37,300 bases of DNA from a virus: the IMG/VR virus record IMGVR_UViG_3300023196_001274, positions 1-37,300 of that record, one strand, 5' to 3'. Below are positions 32,483-37,300 of this stretch, in pieces (the stretch's first letter is position 1; each line of letters starts with the position of its first letter). The notes below the pieces were generated by a model that was given only the letters and a program-made list of their open reading frames with translations, was not told where the DNA came from and did not search any database. The translations under genes and the position numbers were made by a program.

Positions 32483-32643
32483 TATTTGTCTATTATAATA
32501 GCCACATCAAAAAACGGCATGTATAGCACGTGAATAGTTGATTCCTCATTATTGTAAGTTCTAAAACCTACAACAATACCAGGGTAAACTCCTAGCTGTA
32601 TTGTCCAACCTTTATCTTCCTTGTCCTGTGTATTTTTTGACAT
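32482..32643 (-). CDS. Small beta-rich protein
   Basis: A 53-residue frame, ATG at 32643. Its start MSKNTQDKEDKG is polar, then strand-like: WTIQLGVYPGIVVGFRTY, STIHVLYMPFFDVAIII, DK. This looks like a three- or four-strand sheet; the LYMPFF motif near the end is distinctive. It overlaps the upstream basic-peptide gene by 32 bases and the following gene by one base (TAATG). Function unknown. Confidence 0.6.
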   Translation of the reverse strand: MSKNTQDKEDKGWTIQLGVYPGIVVGFRTYNNEESTIHVLYMPFFDVAIIIDK

Positions 32644-32752
32644 AATTTTTACTTGTTTTAGATTTACTATTTTTAGTTTTGGCGTGAACGCCTGGTCTTC
32701 TTTTAGTTACTTTCTTATACGTAACAATGTTGGTTGTTTTTGCCTTAGCCAT
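32612..32752 (-). CDS. Small, very basic protein
   Basis: A 46-residue frame, ATG at 32752, TAA at 32612-32614. Sequence: MAKAKTTNIVTYKKVTKRRP, then GVHAKTKNSKSKTSKNYVKK and a YTGQGR end. I recall a conserved tiny protein in marine phages with the same 'RPGVHAKTK', 'SK-SKNY' and 'GQGR' features. About a third of the residues are Lys or Arg, so it may bind DNA or RNA, for example as a histone-like or ribosome-associated peptide. Overlaps both neighbours. Confidence 0.6.
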   Translation of the reverse strand: MAKAKTTNIVTYKKVTKRRPGVHAKTKNSKSKTSKNYVKKYTGQGR

Positions 32753-32918
32753 AACATTTGATATTATATTTATCCTGTATCTCTACAAGTTCACTGAACT
32801 TGACTTTGCCTCTAGTCATCATAGACCATTTAACCCATTTGTCGATCTGGCGCTCGACGTATTTTTGTCTAGCTAATTTCTTCGAGTTAGCTGGATCATG
32901 TCGATTGTTTTGTCGCAT
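32745..32918 (-). CDS. Small basic helical protein
   Basis: A 57-residue frame, ATG at 32918, TAA at 32745-32747. MRQNNRHDPANSKKLARQKY is followed by VERQIDKWVKWSMMTRGKVK, then FSELVEIQDKYNIKCYG. It is helical and positively charged. It overlaps the end of the upstream nuclease gene by 46 bases and the start of the next small gene by 8. Good amphipathic pattern and consistent coupling argue for a real gene. Function unknown. Confidence 0.58.
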   Translation of the reverse strand: MRQNNRHDPANSKKLARQKYVERQIDKWVKWSMMTRGKVKFSELVEIQDKYNIKCYG

Positions 32919-33319
32919 TCTGTTTGATTTTGTGGTTTATATAATACCCTATTGTCACTATTATCGTGCATCCATTTTTTAAACATCTTCCAACGTAGTG
33001 GAAATGATTCGTTGGCTCGACCCTTGCATTCTATAATAAAGTCTTCACCAATAAAATCTGGAGTGTATTTGATGTTAAGTATTTTCTTGCAACCTCTGTT
33101 TCTGTATTCCCCCTTGCCGTTGGACTGTCTCTCGATAGATTCACTAGCGAACTCAAAAGCAGGTAGTAGCTCAAATGTTTGACCTTCGTAGTCAGCTTTG
33201 ATCTTAGCTTTTTTTAAGGCCATATACATATATCTCTCAAGACCGGAAGCAAAGTTGATCCCATCATATGTTATCCGCTTTGCCCGTACTGGTCCTTTTT
33301 TTTTAGATCTCTTTTTCAT
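32873..33319 (-). CDS. PD-(D/E)xK nuclease, DUF1064-like
   Basis: A 148-residue nuclease of the PD-(D/E)xK fold. Visible active residues: E28 in ASGLERYMYM, P87-D88 in YTPDFI, and E97-C-K99 in FIIECKGR, then LRWKMFKKW. This arrangement matches phage proteins of the DUF1064 type, thought to act as endonucleases or Holliday-junction resolvases in replication or packaging. The first 16 residues are highly basic (MKKRSKKKGPVRAKR), useful for DNA binding. It overlaps both neighbours slightly. Within the replication operon it most likely resolves branched DNA before packaging. Confidence 0.83.
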   Translation of the reverse strand: MKKRSKKKGPVRAKRITYDGINFASGLERYMYMALKKAKIKADYEGQTFELLPAFEFASESIERQSNGKGEYRNRGCKKILNIKYTPDFIGEDFIIECKGRANESFPLRWKMFKKWMHDNSDNRVLYKPQNQTECDKTIDMIQLTRRN

Positions 33320-33596
33320 TGTTCACGTCAAGAATATCTAAGTCTATGAATTTATTAATTAATGCTTCTTCGGTTAGATCATGGATCTCTTCCTTAGCAG
33401 CTTGAATATATAACACTGCATCCATTAATTCTTCTTGAACGTCATTAAGGTATTTGAACAAACCTTTGAGCTTTGTGGTACGTTCCTCGTGTAATGTTGT
33501 GCCATACTTGGCGTAGCCAACATTTGATCTTGATACGAATTTCTCAACAACTCGTTCAACAACAGGGTCTCTAAATACTATTGATTTTTTTATCAT
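33303..33596 (-). CDS. MazG-like nucleotide pyrophosphohydrolase family
   Basis: A 97-residue protein with a short all-helical MazG-type pattern: YAKYGTTLHEERTTKLKGLF, then YLNDVQEELMDAVLYIQAAK. The EExxD spacing (EELMDA) and the preceding acidic residues are those of small phage dATP/dGTP or dUTP pyrophosphohydrolase relatives. MazG-type enzymes convert NTPs or (p)ppGpp to monophosphates. It overlaps by 4 bases the end of the GIY-YIG/MazG fusion gene. Two MazG-like proteins side by side is unusual. The family is probable; the substrate unknown. Confidence 0.68.
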   Translation of the reverse strand: MIKKSIVFRDPVVERVVEKFVSRSNVGYAKYGTTLHEERTTKLKGLFKYLNDVQEELMDAVLYIQAAKEEIHDLTEEALINKFIDLDILDVNNEKEI

Positions 33597-34396
33597 AACG
33601 TTACTTTTTTCCAGTGATCAGTAGTTCCGCTTGGGAATGACTGCTGTTTTACGAACGTTCCGTTAACCATACTACCTTGCCTAGATTTAATTACATTGTA
33701 GGCAGATTCAATACAGTCTTCTATATTATGACCTCTTAGTTTAGCTAAGTTAGTTAAAACAACAACCATGTCGCCAATAGCGTCTATAACTTCTGGTTCA
33801 TCATTTTTAAGTATAGCTTGAGCTAACTCACCAGCTTCTTCCATTAATTTAATATACTGAGTTCTAGCGTCACCAGATTTATATATACCTTTTTCAGTGG
33901 CCCAATCTCTAATATTGTCGTAAATATTAACAAATGTTTGATCATCTAAGAAAGCTTCGTGAAAAGCTTTGTTATAGACATAACAGCGGTCTCTATCGTA
34001 CATCGACACCTTGGCATTGGATAAAATCCAGGGGATATTTTCGTCAGTGATTTCAAACTCTAGGCCATCAGGCGTTTGCCATGATAAGCCCTTGAGATCC
34101 ATTAACCTGCCTTTAAGTTTGTTAAGCGGGCATGGAAACGTGGTAGTAGCTTCTGTTGCTCTTGGTAACATTGGGTTTGGGTTTTTATTAAACAAATTTT
34201 TATATAATTTTCTGTCTACTTTATACCCGTATAAAAATTGAAGCTCTAACTCCTTGCGTGAAACGTAATCAATGTCAACGCTAGAATCTAGAACTTCATA
34301 TTCTCCCTTCTTGTATCCTTGCGTTACAGTAACCCGTTTATTAAGATCACGTGTGACCCCAATCTTTTTACCTGGTATGTGATAAATATAATACAT
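33593..34396 (-). CDS. GIY-YIG-like plus MazG fusion protein
   Basis: A 267-residue protein with two parts. Residues 1-60 resemble a GIY-YIG nuclease: YYIYHIPGKKIGVTRDLNKR with R16, and a later Glu (E49 or E51 in SRKELELQF) at the place of the catalytic Glu. GIY-YIG proteins cut DNA. Residues 170-240 are a MazG pyrophosphohydrolase domain: KLMEEAGELAQAIL (E187, E190), then EPEVIDAIGDMVVVLTN (E202, D205, D209). Between lies a linker (FNKNPNPMLPRATEATTTF) and a small domain. I recall a similar fusion in marine phages. The gene starts 5 bases after the ThyA-like stop. What joins these activities is unknown: nucleotide clean-up linked to host DNA degradation is one possibility. Confidence 0.75.
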   Translation of the reverse strand: MYYIYHIPGKKIGVTRDLNKRVTVTQGYKKGEYEVLDSSVDIDYVSRKELELQFLYGYKVDRKLYKNLFNKNPNPMLPRATEATTTFPCPLNKLKGRLMDLKGLSWQTPDGLEFEITDENIPWILSNAKVSMYDRDRCYVYNKAFHEAFLDDQTFVNIYDNIRDWATEKGIYKSGDARTQYIKLMEEAGELAQAILKNDEPEVIDAIGDMVVVLTNLAKLRGHNIEDCIESAYNVIKSRQGSMVNGTFVKQQSFPSGTTDHWKKVTL

Positions 34397-34401
34397 TTTT
34401 C

Positions 34402-35049
34402 TTAAAGTTTATTGTTATATAAGTGTAAGTTATTCGCAAAATGATAATAAGTTCCTACGCCGATAGAAAGCCTGTCTGCAACCATCTGCTGCAGCATTGA
34501 AAAACAGTACTGATCATTGCAGAAACCGTACCAGAGGTCGTTAGAACGCATCATGACGGACATATTAAGCTTTTCATCTAAGATATAAAAATGTATAGCA
34601 TAAGTACATGGCGTATCACTATTATATTTAATAAACTCTTTGCCGTCGAATATAGATATTGAAGCTTGTCTACTCTCAGAATTTTTCTTAAGCTTGTTGA
34701 TAGCAATATCTAATTGATAGTCTCTGTTCCATTGCCATCCGTAATTAGACATGACCATTCCAGCTTGGTTAGCCATCTTCTTCCAGATACCAGGTATCTT
34801 ACCGTATATCTCACCTAGCTTCTTCAAGCTATTGTCTCCAGATAGATACCACAGCCACTCAGCTTGAGCATATGCGTGGTTCCAAGCTCTTGTTCTGTGA
34901 ACAATATGATTGTCCATAGGATTTTCTATTTCAAAACCTACATTAAACAAAGCTTTGGTATCGCCAAATTTAACCCCAGTATTTCTGATAACCTCGTTGA
35001 AGTATTCAAAAGCATCTGTGGCGTTTTCAAATTTATTTTTTAGTTCCAT
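34402..35049 (-). CDS. ThyA-family dNMP (hydroxy)methylase
   Basis: A 215-residue enzyme of the thymidylate synthase fold. Catalytic C148 (DTPCTYAIHFYI) and the phosphate-binding R168-S169 align with E. coli C146, R166 and S167 at a constant offset of two, as do H209 and Y211 (HLY) with H207 and Y209. At the position of N177, which selects dUMP, there is D179 (GFCNDQY). As I recall, T4 dCMP hydroxymethylase also has Asp there, so dCMP may be the substrate and the product methyl- or hydroxymethyl-dCMP. The C-terminus ends four residues after HLY, about 50 shorter than E. coli, so the closing segment is missing. Overlaps upstream gene by 17 bases. Confidence 0.83.
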   Translation of the reverse strand: MELKNKFENATDAFEYFNEVIRNTGVKFGDTKALFNVGFEIENPMDNHIVHRTRAWNHAYAQAEWLWYLSGDNSLKKLGEIYGKIPGIWKKMANQAGMVMSNYGWQWNRDYQLDIAINKLKKNSESRQASISIFDGKEFIKYNSDTPCTYAIHFYILDEKLNMSVMMRSNDLWYGFCNDQYCFSMLQQMVADRLSIGVGTYYHFANNLHLYNNKL

Positions 35050-35272
35050 ATTTGTTATAATAGTATAAATAATACTCGTTCATTTTGTCGTCAATATCAG
35101 ACTTAAGATAGCTATCTGGGCTTTTGTGTTTCTTACCATTAAACTCTATAATTATATACCAAGCACCGGGTTTCGGGCCTCTAGCTATAGGGCTAGGATA
35201 TATTTTAATATTGTTGTGGATACACCAATAAAAAGCTTGAAACTCGCTTTCTTCGTCTTTATAACTACCCAT
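35033..35272 (-). CDS. Small hypothetical protein
   Basis: A 79-residue protein. Strand-like segment GAWYIIIEFNGKKHKS sits between a polar, aromatic N-terminus (DEESEFQAFYWCIHNNIKIY) and a helical end (SDIDDKMNEYYLYYYNKYG). It lies between the primase-helicase (directly abutting) and the ThyA-like gene (17-base overlap). No known family is recognised; it may be a small partner of the replication proteins. Confidence 0.68.
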   Translation of the reverse strand: MGSYKDEESEFQAFYWCIHNNIKIYPSPIARGPKPGAWYIIIEFNGKKHKSPDSYLKSDIDDKMNEYYLYYYNKYGTKK

Positions 35273-36994
35273 CTATAGTTCCCATGGCATTTTTTCGCTA
35301 TCACCTATTTGCAGTTGCTCGTGTGGTACAAAGCAACCAGATTTATGCTCCCATTTAAAATGAGCTTCAGCTCCATTCTCTCCAAGGTTTTGGAATTTAA
35401 CCTTAAGTACTTTAGCCTTAACAGTTTTAGCCTCATAATCCCTGTGGATCAATAGCCCGTGATATGAAGCATCATACCACTCACCACCGCCCTTGATGTT
35501 ATACATGTTTGGTTCTTCAATTTTACCGTCTTTGTCCTTATACATCTTAGTAGGGTGAGCAACAACAATAACAAGCACATCATATTTCTTAGCAAATATT
35601 TCTATTTTACTTAGATACTCTAACGTATAAACGTTAACATCACCTGAAGCATCCTGTGCTCGTACCTTGTTGAAGGGGTCAATAACCAAACACTTGATAC
35701 CCTTGCGTTTAACTAGTTCAGCGCCTTTGCGTAAAACAGCATCCAATGTGTAACGTTCCATATCAATGAAGAAGAAATTGCTATTAACGTGATCCGCAAT
35801 CTGATTCCATTTATCAGTGTGTATATCTTCAGCTGTTGGCATATCTTGCCATACCTTACGCATCAGCTTATGAGCATGTAAATATGTTGGTTGGTTTTCT
35901 GGGGAAGCATATGCTGTTTTCCAGTCATAATTTTGGTTATAACCAATAACCATTTGGTCTACGAAATCTGATTTACCAGAGCTTGGAATGCCAGTAACAG
36001 TAATGAATTGGCCAGTATAAGTAGAAAAGATGCTATCAAAATTGGCCAAACCCACTTGATAGCCAGGTTTGAAACCGTTTCGGACAAAGTCCGTGACTTC
36101 GTCTTCAACATCTTTGAACGTCGTAACATTTTCGAGTGGCACCGGTCTTGCTCCGGTAATACGCTGCGCCAGTTTTTCTTTTCCATATTTTAATAAGTAT
36201 TCGTTTGCATCTTTACAGTCTTCAAAGCTAGCTAAATAACAGGTCTCAGAACCTAGTCGTCTGACTAACTCTGACTGTAATGCTTGCCCAGCTTCATCTG
36301 AATCAACAGCAATGATTATTTTTTCTTTGCCCTCAAAATAATCAATGCAGTTGTCCAGGTATTCTAAATTGTTGGTGTTTAATGTAGCACCGTTTGGTAC
36401 CGATATAACATTAGTTATTCCGGCCTCGTGTATAGCAAGGACATCCATTTCGCCCTCTACTATAACACAGTAGTCAAAACCAACAATACTATTAATATTA
36501 TAGAAGACTTTCTCAGCCCCCTTATATAATTTAAAGTTCTTTCTTCCATCACGATACTTAATATTAATAAGTTGATCGCCCATGAAATAATTAAACTTTA
36601 TGACATTCTCGGTTTTACCGGTTTGAGGCATATACTCAGGACTGTTGCTAATACCTAAACTAGCAACAGTCTCTTGAGATATTCCTCTTGTAGCAAACCA
36701 TCCCAGTACTTTTACGTCAACACTGTTAGTTAGTGTGGGAACTTCAGGTCGAACATATTCTTTTTCTGAAGCACCCTTGCGTTGGTAAGTGTGTAACTGG
36801 AATGACTTATTACAATTGTGGCAAGTTCCGAGACCACGTTCCCAATCATAAGAAGCACATTTAGCTTTTACGTTCTTGGGTTTTCTATCAGGTGAACACA
36901 AGGGGCAGATTCCTTGTTTTTGTCCAGCTTCTAGATCGTGTTGATTGAACTTATCAATCAAGAAACCATTGATCTCTGTATTGTTTACTTGCAT
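35273..36994 (-). CDS. Primase-helicase, T7 gp4-like
   Basis: A 573-residue fused primase and replicative helicase. The N-terminal zinc finger has C30, C33, C58 and C61 (CPLC, CHNC). The Toprim primase core has E180 in VIVEGEMD and the acidic pair D231/D233 in IAVDSDEAG. A linker joins it to a RecA-like DnaB-family helicase with Walker A GIPSSGKS (335-342), Walker B LVIDP (D439), and H480 in VIVVAHPTK, then GGGEWYDASYHGLL. Size matches T7 gp4 (566 residues). It unwinds DNA at the fork and makes primers. No DNA polymerase lies in the window; it should be beyond 37300. An AT-only leader precedes it on the minus strand. Confidence 0.93.
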   Translation of the reverse strand: MQVNNTEINGFLIDKFNQHDLEAGQKQGICPLCSPDRKPKNVKAKCASYDWERGLGTCHNCNKSFQLHTYQRKGASEKEYVRPEVPTLTNSVDVKVLGWFATRGISQETVASLGISNSPEYMPQTGKTENVIKFNYFMGDQLINIKYRDGRKNFKLYKGAEKVFYNINSIVGFDYCVIVEGEMDVLAIHEAGITNVISVPNGATLNTNNLEYLDNCIDYFEGKEKIIIAVDSDEAGQALQSELVRRLGSETCYLASFEDCKDANEYLLKYGKEKLAQRITGARPVPLENVTTFKDVEDEVTDFVRNGFKPGYQVGLANFDSIFSTYTGQFITVTGIPSSGKSDFVDQMVIGYNQNYDWKTAYASPENQPTYLHAHKLMRKVWQDMPTAEDIHTDKWNQIADHVNSNFFFIDMERYTLDAVLRKGAELVKRKGIKCLVIDPFNKVRAQDASGDVNVYTLEYLSKIEIFAKKYDVLVIVVAHPTKMYKDKDGKIEEPNMYNIKGGGEWYDASYHGLLIHRDYEAKTVKAKVLKVKFQNLGENGAEAHFKWEHKSGCFVPHEQLQIGDSEKMPWEL

Positions 36995-37008
36995 TGATTT
37001 AATTTAAT

Positions 37009-37101
37009 TTAATAGTTAGAGTCTTCTAAACAGTCTGGGCATATGTCACAAAAGTCGTAATCTTGTACTTCCATAACATTCCCGCAAAATTCACATTTCA
37101 T
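37009..37101 (-). CDS. Tiny zinc-ribbon protein
   Basis: A 30-residue frame from the ATG at 37101 to the TAA at 37009-37011. MKCEFCGNVMEVQDYDFCDI is followed by CPDCLEDSNY. Five cysteines include a CxxC near the start (C3, C6) and a CxxCxxC cluster (C18, C21, C24), which can hold one zinc ion. Its ATG overlaps the stop of the SSB gene (TAATG), consistent with coupled translation. A role as a small DNA- or protein-binding zinc ribbon is likely but unproven. Confidence 0.65.
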   Translation of the reverse strand: MKCEFCGNVMEVQDYDFCDICPDCLEDSNY

Positions 37102-37300
37102 TAGAACGGAAGGTCGTCCTCAACTTGCTGAGGTGCAGCTGCTTGTCGTTGTGGCTGCCCGGCATCTTTACGAGGAGCTGCGTCTACATTTTGCCCGTTA
37201 GTCCAAACAACCTGAACGTTACCTAAGTAAGTTTTCTGTGATTTGGCTTCGCGTTCTTCTTTTGACTGTTCAATAACCACTGGGCCATTGTTTCCGAATT
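37101..37300 (-). CDS. ssb: Single-strand DNA-binding protein, C-terminal fragment
   Basis: The last 65 codons of a gene that runs off the right edge. The chain ends ...QQAAAPQQ-like low-complexity linker (QPQRQAAAPQQVEDDLPF), and the terminal DDLPF is the classic acidic tip of SSB proteins, used to dock polymerase, primase and other partners. Upstream, GNVQVVWTNG fits a last strand of an OB fold. The position directly before the primase-helicase supports it. The catalytic-free OB core lies outside the window. Start not visible; stop at 37101-37103. Confidence 0.85.
   Translation of the reverse strand, partial: FGNNGPVVIEQSKEEREAKSQKTYLGNVQVVWTNGQNVDAAPRKDAGQPQRQAAAPQQVEDDLPF

Noticed and set aside
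1-37300. Search for CRISPR arrays, reverse transcriptase with variable repeats, integrase, transposase, tRNA and RNA polymerase genes
   Set aside because: No regular spaced repeats, no RT or integrase motifs and no transposase ends were seen by eye. A tRNA search could not be run, so a single tRNA might be missed, but coding density leaves little room.

Overview
The window is an AT-rich phage genome segment, read here as a marine, Bacteroidetes-infecting podovirus-like phage. No host genes, integrase, RNA polymerase, tRNA or CRISPR array were seen. The host inference rests on three things: many genes have A/T-only leaders with no Shine-Dalgarno sequence (before 1008, 6971, 8130, 9678, 16533), one secreted protein has a typical Bacteroidetes signal peptide ending in FSQ, and the virion proteins resemble families I recall from uncultured marine phages and, more distantly, from crAss-like phages. 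No search could be run. The segment starts inside a small membrane-protein gene and ends inside a single-strand-binding-protein gene, so it is probably most, but not all, of the genome.

The layout is two converging arms. The plus-strand arm (1 to about 28.6 kb) is the late region: small genes including a secreted protein and a tandem GroES-like co-chaperonin; a possible small terminase protein and the large terminase; portal, scaffold and major capsid protein (followed by a strong terminator); a conserved protein of unknown role; two connector/ring-type proteins; a tail stabilisation ('muzzle') protein carried on two genes; a degenerate GNAT-like protein; three likely ejected internal proteins, the last a 2177-residue giant with an HExxH metallopeptidase motif and a PD-(D/E)xK nuclease motif; then a lysis cassette (one-helix holin candidate, M15 peptidase endolysin, two tiny lysine-rich peptides). 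A hairpin terminator at 28630-28659 closes this arm.

The minus-strand arm (37.3 down to 28.8 kb) is the replication and nucleotide module, transcribed leftwards: SSB, a tiny zinc-ribbon protein, T7-type primase-helicase, a small hypothetical, a ThyA-family enzyme with Asp where thymidylate synthases have Asn (hydroxymethylase-like), a GIY-YIG/MazG fusion, a second MazG-like protein, a DUF1064-like PD-(D/E)xK nuclease, five overlapping small ORFs, NrdB, a 2OG-Fe(II) dioxygenase, a coiled-coil protein, a 28-residue membrane peptide and NrdA. Most neighbours overlap or abut, implying one long operon. Together these genes make dNTPs (NrdAB, ThyA-like, MazG), replicate DNA (SSB, primase-helicase) and possibly modify or resolve it.

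The most interesting points are the giant ejected enzyme, the hydroxymethylase-like ThyA with a dioxygenase lying between nrdB and nrdA, the GIY-YIG/MazG fusion, the duplicated co-chaperonin and the split muzzle gene. There is no gene-free stretch over 300 bases; the longest gap is 28583-28771, between the arms.
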